Assembly: GCA_030630425.1 (NCBI GenBank)
Contig: DAOVNB010000001.1
Span: forward strand, 1-18,859
Reading direction: 5' to 3'
Length of the DNA: 18,859 nt
From: an archaeon
Lineage (GTDB): Archaea > EX4484-52 > B79-G9
Shown here: one piece after another, positions 13,990 to 18,798 of the stretch
Layout of the letters: each line of letters opens with the position of its first letter
Numbering within the stretch: position 1 is the first letter of the stretch
Program-made: the position numbers and the translations under genes
Notes under the pieces: generated by a model
The model's database searches: none
What the model was told of the DNA's origin: nothing
What the model saw: only the letters and a program-made list of their open reading frames with translations

Positions 13990-14063
13990 TGCATCACCAC
14001 CAATTTTATTAAAAACATCAACACTAAGAGTACTATTGCCGCCTGCATCCCCGCTTCAAACAT
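13986..14063 (-). CDS. Single-helix membrane peptide, 25 aa
   Basis: MFEAG followed by one hydrophobic helix (AAIVLLVLMFLIKLVVM) and stop. It lies 17 nt after the preceding two-helix gene, with a purine-rich AAGAGA before the ATG. Either a genuine micro-membrane protein or the N-terminal anchor of the Cys-rich frame that follows in the -1 register. Confidence 0.5.
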   Translation of the reverse strand: MFEAGMQAAIVLLVLMFLIKLVVMQ

Positions 14064-14080
14064 TGGATCTCTTTGTTTGT

Positions 14081-14266
14081 TTATTTGTTCGCCTCCTTGC
14101 GGTAAACCGCCCTAAATGCCATAAACGCTATAGCGGACATTGCAGCGACAACCGCGTATGCAACCGCATTTTCAAAACAATCATTTACTAAGGCGTGTAA
14201 TGAAAACAACACATGAAATATAATTAAAACAAAAAATACTCCCTCAATTATATTCATTTTTTTCAT
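14081..14266 (-). CDS. Two-helix membrane protein, 61 aa
   Basis: Helix 1 (IIEGVFFVLIIFHVLFSLHA), a short loop with one Cys, helix 2 (AVAYAVVAAMSAIAFMAF) and a basic tail (RAVYRKEANK). The ATG at 14264-14266 overlaps the upstream stop (TGATG) with GGTG about 8 nt before it. Unknown function; one of a run of small membrane proteins. Confidence 0.68.
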   Translation of the reverse strand: MKKMNIIEGVFFVLIIFHVLFSLHALVNDCFENAVAYAVVAAMSAIAFMAFRAVYRKEANK

Positions 14267-14580
14267 CAATCAAACACCCACCAAATAAAAGCATATAATA
14301 AAATCAAATAAGATACAAACATCAACTCATATTGCAATTCATTCAATAGGTTGATCCCAAGCAGTATTAAGAAAAGATATCCAAGACCTTTTTTGCTTTT
14401 TGTTTTTTTCTCAAAATACTTGCAGTCATTGTTCTTGTTGATGGTTGAATACCTCGCGTATATCTCTTTTCTTGTCAATGGGGTATCTTTGAATTTTATA
14501 GTTTTTGGATGGCCACAGTTTAAATTTCCATGATGGCCGCAGTATTCACAATCATCACAATATACTTTTTCTTTTATCAT
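14266..14580 (-). CDS. N-terminal Cys/His cluster fused to a membrane hairpin, 104 aa
   Basis: Residues 8-22 hold a dense metal-site candidate (YCDDCEYCGHHGNLNCGHP) with another Cys near residue 53 (NNDCKYFEKK). After a basic linker come two hydrophobic helices (LGYLFLILLGINLL; LMFVSYLILLYAFIWWVF) up to the C-terminus. So a soluble zinc head sits on a membrane anchor, the reverse order of the 80-aa protein in the structural operon. AAGGTG lies before the ATG. Function unknown. Confidence 0.75.
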   Translation of the reverse strand: MIKEKVYCDDCEYCGHHGNLNCGHPKTIKFKDTPLTRKEIYARYSTINKNNDCKYFEKKTKSKKGLGYLFLILLGINLLNELQYELMFVSYLILLYAFIWWVFD

Positions 14581-14590
14581 TCAAAACACC

Positions 14591-14767
14591 TTACCTGCCC
14601 GTTTTATAAACAAATAAATAATACATTGATGAAATTAGTAATGCCCCTAAATAAGATTCTAATGGGGGTTTTTTAAATCCCAGAACCCAAAAACTAAAAT
14701 ACAAAGCAAAAGATAATAGGATGGTTCCAGCAATACATGAAGCTCCAAAATTCTTTTTTTCTTTCAT
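14591..14767 (-). CDS. Two-helix membrane protein, 58 aa
   Basis: MKEKKNFG, helix 1 (ASCIAGTILLSFALYFSFWV), loop GFKKPPLES, helix 2 (YLGALLISSMYYLFVY), tail KTGR. The ATG at 14765-14767 has GGTGAT exactly 3 nt upstream; the longer frame from 14782 would start before this site. Unknown function. Confidence 0.7.
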   Translation of the reverse strand: MKEKKNFGASCIAGTILLSFALYFSFWVLGFKKPPLESYLGALLISSMYYLFVYKTGR

Positions 14768-14795
14768 CAAATCACCATCCACAAATCTTTTTTAT

Positions 14796-14936
14796 TTAAT
14801 CCTTTAATTCCAGGGCTGTTAGCCCCAACACAATTAATACAATAATCCCTAATTTTTCAATGAAAGGGTTATTCATGATCCAACCTGCAACCCCCAAAAA
14901 AAATAAACACATTAATCTTCGTAGTATTTTCTTCAA
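14796..14936 (-). CDS. Two-helix membrane peptide with TTG start, 46 aa
   Basis: (M)KKILRRLMCLFFLGVAGW is a basic N-terminus plus first helix; the second is GIIVLIVLGLTAL, then ELKD. The TTG at 14934-14936 follows GGTGAT by 3 nt, in an almost identical leader to the downstream gene (GGTGATTTG then TTG or ATG), which makes this start credible. Confidence 0.6.
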   Translation of the reverse strand: MKKILRRLMCLFFLGVAGWIMNNPFIEKLGIIVLIVLGLTALELKD

Positions 14937-14940
14937 CAAA

Positions 14941-15009
14941 TCACCAACCTAATAGGAAACTTAAAGAACACAAGCCCCCAGCCAAAAAGAAATATGCAAT
15001 TTCGTTCAT
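14941..15009 (-). CDS. Single-helix micropeptide, 22 aa
   Basis: MNEIAYFFLAGGLCSLSFLL then GW and stop. The ATG overlaps the TGA of the preceding gene (ATGA), and the last codons carry the ribosome binding site of the next gene. Coupling and hydrophobicity support it, but at this length chance is possible. Confidence 0.45.
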   Translation of the reverse strand: MNEIAYFFLAGGLCSLSFLLGW

Positions 15010-15185
15010 TCTTTAGCCTCTGTCTTGTTTTCTTCACTGCCTGATTCTTCTTTATCTGAACCCATAGTCCATAATAAAGAACCGACAAAAAAACATATCA
15101 AAAAAACTGCAGCATTTGCACCTACATAAGCCAAACCAATCATTGTTGCAAACACCATTAAAATCAACGCAATTATTCTCATCAT
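15006..15185 (-). CDS. Two-helix membrane protein with acidic tail, 59 aa
   Basis: Two hydrophobic segments (MRIIALILMVFATMIGLAYV; AAVFLICFFVGSLLWTM) and an acidic tail GSDKEESGSEENKTEAKE. The ENKTE part resembles the KTENKTE tail of proteins upstream in the cluster. The ATG at 15183-15185 has GGTGAT upstream; an earlier ATG at 15197 does not. First gene downstream of the nested inverted repeats; a TATA-like TTTATGTT lies about 26 nt upstream. Confidence 0.7.
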   Translation of the reverse strand: MMRIIALILMVFATMIGLAYVGANAAVFLICFFVGSLLWTMGSDKEESGSEENKTEAKE

Positions 15186-15197
15186 CCAAATCACCAT

Positions 15198-15444
15198 ACC
15201 TATTTAACATAAATGCCCTGTTTTTGTCAATCATCCATATTGCTGAATAAAAATATTGCCTTAAAATCGTTCTGTAACACAAAAGGGGGGTTTTTGGAAA
15301 AGTTGTGTTACAATTTGCACAATTACCCCAACCTAACGGGGCAAAACAGGGCAAAAACAACCGACTTTATGAACAATTTTAATTTTTCATTCGTGAGTTT
15401 TCCCCCGTTTTTTTGATTGTGTTACAAAAGTTTGCAAACTTTTG
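15198..15444. promoter_or_regulatory. Nested inverted-repeat region; replication origin or operator candidate
   Basis: Outer pair GCCCTGTTTT (15215-15224) / AAAACAGGGC (15343-15352) encloses inner pair TGTAACACAA (15273-15282) / TTGTGTTACA (15303-15312); both are perfect 10-mers. A further TTGTGTTACA (15417-15426) abuts the perfect 20-bp palindrome CAAAAGTTTGCAAACTTTTG (15425-15444). A short CCCC/GGGG stem lies near 15325-15341. Between 15198 and 15386 there is no credible gene, one of the longest gene-free gaps here. The right-hand part overlaps the C-terminus of the 78-aa frame. Confidence 0.65.
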
Positions 15445-15623
15445 CAATGAAAATATGAATTTTCTTCTAAACCATTTTTTAAGAGTAATATTAATACGGC
15501 ATAAATCATTGCAAGTATTGGGTATGTTATCAAACATAGACCTATTGGGCCACCAAAACAAAGGCCATAAAATACACCGGTATGAAAATGTCCTTTGATA
15601 TTTTCTCTTATATCTTCTTTCAT
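15387..15623 (-). CDS. Membrane protein, 78 aa
   Basis: MKEDIRENIKGHFHTG, then one long or two short hydrophobic segments (VFYGLCFGGPIGLCLI; PILAMIYAVLILLL), and a polar C-terminus (SYFHCKSLQTFVTQ...KRGKTHE) encoded by the palindrome region at 15417-15444, so its last ~25 residues may be of little importance. The ATG at 15621-15623 sits about 8 nt after GGGGG. Unknown function. Confidence 0.62.
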   Translation of the reverse strand: MKEDIRENIKGHFHTGVFYGLCFGGPIGLCLITYPILAMIYAVLILLLKNGLEENSYFHCKSLQTFVTQSKKRGKTHE

Positions 15624-15624
15624 T

Positions 15625-15849
15625 TCATAAGCCCCCTGCAGTTGCATTTATTTGTGCAATCTTGTATGCCTCTTCAACAAGCCGTGTTTCATTTATAGAA
15701 ACAGTTATATTTTCAATTCGGACTGCTTCAAGCATAGATACGATGAATTGTGTGGAAATTGTAGCCATAACAAGAATCCCAAACATACAGCCAACAAATA
15801 AACCAACCATAAAATAAGATATAATTTTCCAATCTATTTCTTTTTTCAT
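15625..15849 (-). CDS. Single-pass membrane protein with external helix, 74 aa
   Basis: MKKEIDWKIIS, hydrophobic helix (YFMVGLFVGCMFGILVMATI), then a polar domain with N-x-T sequons (NITV, NETR, NATA) that should lie outside the cell membrane. The start directly follows the upstream stop (TAA-ATG), with GGGGATTGA upstream. Unknown; possibly a host-surface modifying or virion protein. Confidence 0.7.
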   Translation of the reverse strand: MKKEIDWKIISYFMVGLFVGCMFGILVMATISTQFIVSMLEAVRIENITVSINETRLVEEAYKIAQINATAGGL

Positions 15850-16083
15850 TTACTTCAATCCCCGCATTTTGTTTAAGATTATTAATTCTGTGTTTGATAG
15901 GCCCCGGGCCCTGTCCTCAAGCTCGTCAAGGCGCGCGTTTGCTATCTCTATGGCTTTGTCTAAGGTCTGCGACTTTGCGCCGTGCTGTATGTCCTCTTTG
16001 TCCTTATCTATCAGCTTGAGCCGTTGCGCGAGCTTGTAAAAGTCCCGTGTCGGTCGCCAACTGAAAGGTTTATGTCTTGCCAT
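15850..16083 (-). CDS. Small basic helical soluble protein, 77 aa
   Basis: MARHKPFSWRPTRDFYKLAQ, then helices (RLKLIDKDKEDIQHGAKSQT; LDKAIEIANARLDELEDRAR) and GLSNTELIILNKMRGLK. Highly charged, no Cys. The stretch is visibly more GC-rich in codon choice than its neighbours (for example gcgcgcgtttgc), hinting at a different origin. Start overlaps the upstream stop by one base (TAATG). Could be a small DNA-binding or scaffold protein; not recognised. Confidence 0.72.
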   Translation of the reverse strand: MARHKPFSWRPTRDFYKLAQRLKLIDKDKEDIQHGAKSQTLDKAIEIANARLDELEDRARGLSNTELIILNKMRGLK

Positions 16084-16343
16084 TATTCATCTACCCGCCC
16101 TTTTTTCTTCGTATATTCAATATAGTAATCATAACATCCCGCAACCCAAAACGGACTTAATAACATATATATTATCAATAAAATCAAAGAGATTAATGCG
16201 GCAATAGCAACAGCACTATTCGGATCCGGCAAACGATTATCTACAACCCTCAAACAATAAACCAACCCCATAAAAGCAAAACTGGTAAGTGGATAAAGTA
16301 CTAAAGTTCTAAGTTTCCATATTGGTCTTTTTGATTTTTCCAT
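16083..16343 (-). CDS. Two-helix membrane protein, 86 aa
   Basis: Basic start (MEKSKRPIWKLRT), helix 1 (LVLYPLTSFAFMGLVYCL), loop RVVDNRLPDPNS, helix 2 (AVAIAALISLILLIIYMLL), then an aromatic segment (SPFWVAGCYDYYIEY) and charged tail KKKGRVDE. Begins 2 nt after the preceding stop. No family recognised. Confidence 0.72.
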   Translation of the reverse strand: MEKSKRPIWKLRTLVLYPLTSFAFMGLVYCLRVVDNRLPDPNSAVAIAALISLILLIIYMLLSPFWVAGCYDYYIEYTKKKGRVDE

Positions 16344-16345
16344 AA

Positions 16346-16510
16346 TTATTTCTTCTCCGTCTTGTTTTCTGTTTTTTGGGTTTCTTCTTTACAACGCCGT
16401 TCCATTCGTGTCATCAATCCTTTTACTGTATCTGTAAGACCGCTTATTCCTTTTGTTTCTCGGTAACCTGATTCAGCTTTCAAGGTATCCCATGCTTTTT
16501 TATAATTCAT
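16346..16510 (-). CDS. Small charged protein with KTENKTE tail, 54 aa
   Basis: MNYKKAWDTLKAESGYRETK, GISGLTDTVKGLMTRMERRC, then tail KEETQKTENKTEKK. Soluble, helical. GGTGG lies 7 nt before this ATG; the adjacent ATG at 16511-16513 is an equal alternative. The tail is shared, at DNA and protein level, with several other genes of the cluster. Confidence 0.65.
   Translation of the reverse strand: MNYKKAWDTLKAESGYRETKGISGLTDTVKGLMTRMERRCKEETQKTENKTEKK
16355..16386 (-). repeat. Tail repeat copy B (encodes QKTENKTE)
   Basis: Contains CTTGTTTTCTGTTTTT (16361-16376), shared with 16782-16797 and 17123-17138 and nearly with 17397-17412. In every case it is the 3' end of a gene and read in the same frame to give KTENK(T/M). 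Confidence 0.8.
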
Positions 16511-16529
16511 CATTCTCCACCTTTTTTCT

Positions 16530-16763
16530 TCAAATTTTCTTAATTGTTGCTATTGCTTGTTTTAATTCTAATTTTTGCTTTTCTGTTAATGTTCCGGGCT
16601 TGTCATCCAAAATAGACCTTGGTTGGATAGACTTTTCATTAGGTGTATAAATGGCAATCGGTATGTCTTTACCAATAAATAAACACATAGTAAGGTGTGC
16701 AATAAAATCTGTTTTAGCGTTAAGTTTCCATTTATTAGACATCACACCAAAAGTATATTTCAT
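16530..16763 (-). CDS. Small soluble protein, 77 aa
   Basis: Possible beta-rich part (MKYTFGVMSNKWKLNAKTDF; LTMCLFIGKDIPIAIYTPNE) followed by a C-terminal helix (LTEKQKLELKQAIATIKKI). GTGAT lies 5 nt before the ATG, just after the 43-aa gene. Lacks the KTENKTE tail although its neighbours on both sides carry it. Unknown function. Confidence 0.68.
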   Translation of the reverse strand: MKYTFGVMSNKWKLNAKTDFIAHLTMCLFIGKDIPIAIYTPNEKSIQPRSILDDKPGTLTEKQKLELKQAIATIKKI

Positions 16764-16769
16764 CGTTAA

Positions 16770-16901
16770 TCACGGCTCCGTCTTGTTTTCTGTTTTTGGG
16801 GGTTCTTTGTGGGTATTCTCTAAATATAATGCTGTGACAAACCCTAAAAAATAACAAAATATAACCCAGAACATTAACATTTCAAAAGATAGTTCAATCA
16901 T
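16770..16901 (-). CDS. Single-helix membrane protein with KTENKTE tail, 43 aa
   Basis: MIELSFEM, hydrophobic helix (LMFWVIFCYFLGFVTALYL), then ENTHKEPPKTENKTEP and stop. Too short for common ORF cut-offs. Support comes from placement between two genes with small gaps and the shared tail, here attached to a membrane anchor rather than a soluble domain. Confidence 0.62.
   Translation of the reverse strand: MIELSFEMLMFWVIFCYFLGFVTALYLENTHKEPPKTENKTEP
16776..16802 (-). repeat. Tail repeat copy C (encodes PPKTENKTE)
   Basis: Nearly identical over about 27 bases to copy D at 17117-17143 (CCGTCTTGTTTTCTG core); 3' end of the 43-aa membrane protein gene. Confidence 0.82.
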
Positions 16902-16904
16902 AAT

Positions 16905-17108
16905 TTAATCAATCCTCTTTTTTGTTTTCCGTTTGGGGTTTTCTTTCCATTCTTGGTAAAGACCATCAAACTTAATTTTGTCTTGACGATACAAATAATC
17001 CCCATAAGGTCTTATTCTTTGATTATATCGATGATGTTTGTGTTTTATTGCGTTTTCTTTTTGGTTTAAATATTCTCTAAACGCTTTTTTTGTTTTATTA
17101 ATTATCAT
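16905..17108 (-). CDS. Very basic small protein, 67 aa
   Basis: Rich in Lys, Arg, His and Tyr (KTKKAFREYLNQKENAIKHK, HHRYNQRIRPYGDYLYRQDK), ending KENPKRKTKKRID. No Cys or membrane segment. Likely binds nucleic acid (inference from charge). The DNA of its C-terminus looks like a diverged, frame-shifted copy of the tail repeat. Its ATG overlaps the previous stop (ATGA). Confidence 0.68.
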   Translation of the reverse strand: MIINKTKKAFREYLNQKENAIKHKHHRYNQRIRPYGDYLYRQDKIKFDGLYQEWKENPKRKTKKRID

Positions 17109-17380
17109 CCTTTATTCTCCGTCTTGTTTTCTGTTTTTGGGGGCTTATCTACAGGAATAAGCTGTATATCTGCAACATGACTTCCCCATCCTGCGTAAAC
17201 TTTGTATTTTGTTGTTTTGCCTTGTTGTTCTAATTCACAACCACTGATAAAACAGGCATTTAATCTATCATAAACCTCTTGCCATGTACCTAGTAACATA
17301 TCCCCTTGTTTCATTAATTTATCAGTTCTTCCAACGCGTGTTAAAGCAATCAACTTATACTTCTTTTTTTTCTCACTCAT
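17105..17380 (-). CDS. Soluble protein with KTENKTE tail, 91 aa
   Basis: MSEKKKKYKLIALTRVGRTD, LMKQGDMLLGTWQEVYDRLN, then strands (KTTKYKVYAGWGSHVADIQL) suggest a small alpha/beta fold, followed by IPVDKPPKTENKTENKG. GTGAT lies 3 nt before the ATG. The tail DNA is nearly identical to that of the 43-aa membrane gene. No family recognised. Confidence 0.72.
   Translation of the reverse strand: MSEKKKKYKLIALTRVGRTDKLMKQGDMLLGTWQEVYDRLNACFISGCELEQQGKTTKYKVYAGWGSHVADIQLIPVDKPPKTENKTENKG
17117..17143 (-). repeat. Tail repeat copy D (encodes PPKTENKTE)
   Basis: 3' end of the 91-aa gene. Matches copy C base for base across the core, including the GGGGG that encodes the Pro-Pro before KTENKTE. Confidence 0.82.
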
Positions 17381-17384
17381 TCAA

Positions 17385-17558
17385 TCACTTCCCCATTTTG
17401 TTTTCTGTTTTTTGGGTTTCTCGCTGTTCTTTTTGGTATTTTTCAAATTCAGTTTCTTGTTCTGTTAATTTCACTCCGCAATCATCACAATAAATTCTCT
17501 TTATTGTTGTAAGATATGTTGCCTTTTTTCCACAACCGCATAATTTCTCTTTGTTCAT
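17385..17558 (-). CDS. Zinc-ribbon protein with KTENK tail, 57 aa
   Basis: MNKEKLCGCGKKATYL and IYCDDCGVKL form a four-Cys zinc ribbon, followed by a charged helix (TEQETEFEKYQKEQRE) and tail TQKTENKMGK. I use the ATG at 17556-17558, about 5 nt after AGGTG; the ATG at 17559 is equivalent, and one at 17577-17579 overlapping the stop of the 24-aa peptide would add MNKTGVM. Probable nucleic-acid or protein binding. Confidence 0.7.
   Translation of the reverse strand: MNKEKLCGCGKKATYLTTIKRIYCDDCGVKLTEQETEFEKYQKEQRETQKTENKMGK
17394..17420 (-). repeat. Tail repeat copy E (encodes QKTENKM)
   Basis: 3' end of the zinc-ribbon gene. Closer to copy B than to C and D (shared TTTTTTGGGTTTC), with ACG changed to ATG at the final Thr. 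Confidence 0.75.
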
Positions 17559-17619
17559 CATAACACCTGTTTTGTTCATTAATTAGGGCTTTTGTTCATA
17601 AAAACCCTCATTTGTTCAT
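17550..17619. repeat. Four phased copies of TTTGTTCAT
   Basis: The 9-mer TTTGTTCAT occurs at 17550-17558, 17571-17579, 17591-17599 and 17611-17619, spaced 21, 20 and 20 bp, i.e. two helical turns. On the minus strand each copy reads ATGAACAAA, and one is the start of the zinc-ribbon gene. Regular phasing with unrelated 11-12 bp spacers is iteron-like. Between the second and third copies AGGGTTTT / AAAAGCCCT can form a hairpin. Confidence 0.65.
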
Positions 17620-17653
17620 TGACGAGGCGGGCTGTCTCCAAACCCCGCCTCAT
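17579..17653 (-). CDS. Possible 24-aa peptide
   Basis: MRRGLETARLVNEQMRVFMN then KSPN and stop. GGTGGGA lies 5 nt before the ATG, a very good ribosome binding site, and the stop overlaps a downstream ATG (TAATG). The segment is also covered by another open frame (17616-17780) and by hairpins, so it may not be the true product of this stretch. Confidence 0.4.
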   Translation of the reverse strand: MRRGLETARLVNEQMRVFMNKSPN

Positions 17654-17780
17654 TGTCCCACCAATAGCAACCTTTCCCGTCAAGGGAAACTATGAATTTA
17701 ATGGGGTGAGCGGTGGACTCACCCCGACGATGTTTATAGAGTCTCAAAAAGGTTGTTGTCGCCTTTTCAAAAACTATTAT
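17616..17780 (-). CDS. Hidden open frame without standard start, 54 codons
   Basis: Reads IIVFEKATTTFLRLYKHRRG, ESTAHPIKFIVSLDGKGCYW, WDNEAGFGDSPPRQ and stop. No ATG or GTG is present; an in-frame stop lies just before two ATA codons at 17775-17780, with AGGAG 5 nt upstream. The Trp/Gly/Asp-rich end looks protein-like, but the DNA is GC-rich and hairpin-forming, so it may be structured RNA or an inserted fragment instead. Confidence 0.35.
   Translation of the reverse strand: MIVFEKATTTFLRLYKHRRGESTAHPIKFIVSLDGKGCYWWDNEAGFGDSPPRQ
17624..17725. ncRNA. GC-rich hairpin cluster, possible structured RNA or inserted element
   Basis: Three perfect stems in 102 bases: GAGGCGGG (17624-17631) / CCCGCCTC (17644-17651); TTTCCC (17673-17678) / GGGAAA (17684-17689) with a 5-nt loop; GGGGTGAG (17703-17710) / CTCACCCC (17718-17725) with a 7-nt loop. 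A smaller ATTG/CAAT stem lies at 17652-17665. The stretch is clearly richer in G and C than its surroundings. Strand is unknown; it is not a tRNA. Confidence 0.45.
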
Positions 17781-17887
17781 TTATGCTCCTGCATTGCTTC
17801 TATGCGTTTTATACGGCGCAGTTCCCGGGCGTTTCTTAATTCTGTTGCGCGCTGTCTCATCTCTTCAATTTTTGCCGGGGTTATCAT
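17777..17887 (-). CDS. Small helical basic peptide, 36 aa
   Basis: MITPAKIEEMRQRATELRNA, RELRRIKRIEAMQEHK: one long Arg-rich amphipathic helix. The ATG at 17885-17887 begins a few bases after the upstream stop with GGAGTGG about 10 nt before it. The GC-leaning codons resemble those of the 77-aa gene at 15850-16083. Possibly binds RNA/DNA or a protein partner. Confidence 0.58.
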   Translation of the reverse strand: MITPAKIEEMRQRATELRNARELRRIKRIEAMQEHK

Positions 17888-17889
17888 AA

Positions 17890-17982
17890 TTAAAACCACT
17901 CCCAAATTCTTACGCCGCACTCCGGGCAATACTCGGGGTTATCTTCCGGGAGATGGCCGCAATTTTTACAAATTTTACTCAT
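17890..17982 (-). CDS. 30-aa minimal zinc ribbon
   Basis: MSKICKNCGHLPEDNPEYCP then ECGVRIWEWF: a complete four-Cys zinc ribbon (CxxC, 13 residues, CxxC) with almost nothing else. The ATG overlaps the stop of the HNH gene (ATGA) and has GGTGGAG directly upstream, so translation is very likely. Zinc-ribbon-only proteins often act as nucleic-acid or polymerase accessory factors. Confidence 0.72.
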   Translation of the reverse strand: MSKICKNCGHLPEDNPEYCPECGVRIWEWF

Positions 17983-18464
17983 GACTCCACCAATGGCAAA
18001 AACATCTGCCCTTGCTGTTTTTGTATGTCTGTGCGTCTTGCTATTGCAATTTCTTTAATGTCTTTTTTTGTTTTGTGTTTATGGCATCTGCCACATAGGG
18101 TTTGAACATTGTTTATATCCCACTCATCCCCGCCTAACGCAATCGGTATGATATGATCTGCATCTAATTCGATAGTTTCATAACAGCCCTCTAATTTTAT
18201 TTTAGCTTTCCCATCAGCACCACACCTAACGCACCGATGATTGTCTCTTTCAAATACCTTATTTCTTAAATCACTCCAACCATTGTAAAGTACGAATTCT
18301 TTCCAAAATATTTCTGTGCAATCTGCACAACAGCAAGTCCAGTCCTTACGCCGTTTCCAATCTTCTTTTGGCAGTCCGCATGCAGGACATTGGTTCAATG
18401 CCATTCTTTTTTCTGCGATGGGTTTCACAACAACCTTAAAACCTGTTCTTTGTGGAAGTGTCAT
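17979..18464 (-). CDS. HNH endonuclease with extra N-terminal zinc site, 161 aa
   Basis: The C-terminal half is a classic HNH nuclease: RCVRCG (Cys78, Cys81), DADHIIPIALGG (Asp103-His104), DINNVQTLCGRCHKHKT (Asn119, Cys124, Cys127, His128). Upstream lies another Cys cluster (QCPACG at 26-30, CCCADC at 44-49) that could bind zinc or DNA. The reaction would be metal-dependent DNA cleavage. In a small viral genome it could act in replication/packaging, host DNA degradation or as a homing-type nuclease; context does not decide. Start overlaps the stop of the 29-aa gene (ATGA). Confidence 0.9.
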   Translation of the reverse strand: MTLPQRTGFKVVVKPIAEKRMALNQCPACGLPKEDWKRRKDWTCCCADCTEIFWKEFVLYNGWSDLRNKVFERDNHRCVRCGADGKAKIKLEGCYETIELDADHIIPIALGGDEWDINNVQTLCGRCHKHKTKKDIKEIAIARRTDIQKQQGQMFLPLVES

Positions 18465-18550
18465 AACAGCTCATCGAAATTTTCATCAATCTGTCCGTTT
18501 ATCCATTCCATAAACACGGCAGAATCTTCTTTTGTTGGTTTGTCGTTCAT
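18461..18550 (-). CDS. Acidic 29-aa peptide
   Basis: MNDKPTKEDSAVFMEWINGQ, IDENFDELL. Strongly acidic, one helix. Its ATG overlaps the upstream TGA (ATGA) behind GGGGTTAT, and its own TGA overlaps the HNH start (ATGA), so it is locked into a coupled chain. Being acidic and directly before a nuclease gene, it could be a DNA-mimic or inhibitor of that nuclease, but this is speculation. Confidence 0.6.
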   Translation of the reverse strand: MNDKPTKEDSAVFMEWINGQIDENFDELL

Positions 18551-18798
18551 AATAATAACCCCTCACTTTGCCGTCTTGATTCTTCCCGTCTTTTTATTGT
18601 TTGCTTCATGGACGAAACGATGGTTTTTATTTTTTCATCGCCCATATTGTTAAAATCAAATACCTCTTTCTCAAAGGTTTTCCATGTCCTGCCGTCTTTC
18701 TTTTTGCCGCATTTCGGGCAGAACTCCTTATTATTCTGTGCAAGTTCCGTAATCGGCATTTCATGGCCGCATCCACAACGGTAAAACTTTCTTATCAT
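18547..18798 (-). CDS. Zinc-ribbon protein across the circle junction, 83 aa
   Basis: MIRKFYRCGCGHEMPITELA, then NNKEFCPKCGKKKDG: Cys pairs CGCGH and CPKCG form a zinc ribbon at the N-terminus, followed by a charged helical C-terminus (KTIVSSMKQTIKRREESRRQ). I chose the ATG at 18796-18798 (= base 80) because GGTGA lies 5 nt before it and it overlaps the stop of the 58-aa gene (ATGA) on the circle; an ATG 14 codons earlier lies within that gene. Probable nucleic-acid binding. Confidence 0.75.
   Translation of the reverse strand: MIRKFYRCGCGHEMPITELAQNNKEFCPKCGKKKDGRTWKTFEKEVFDFNNMGDEKIKTIVSSMKQTIKRREESRRQSEGLLL

Noticed and set aside
17550..17619. CRISPR-like array from the TTTGTTCAT repeats
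   Set aside because: Repeats are 9 bp with 11-12 bp spacers and no cas genes; far too short for CRISPR.
17592..17984. 130-codon plus-strand open frame
   Set aside because: It runs opposite to two small minus-strand genes with good ribosome binding sites (zinc ribbon 17890-17982 and 17777-17887) and over the hairpin cluster; no promoter or ribosome binding site supports it.
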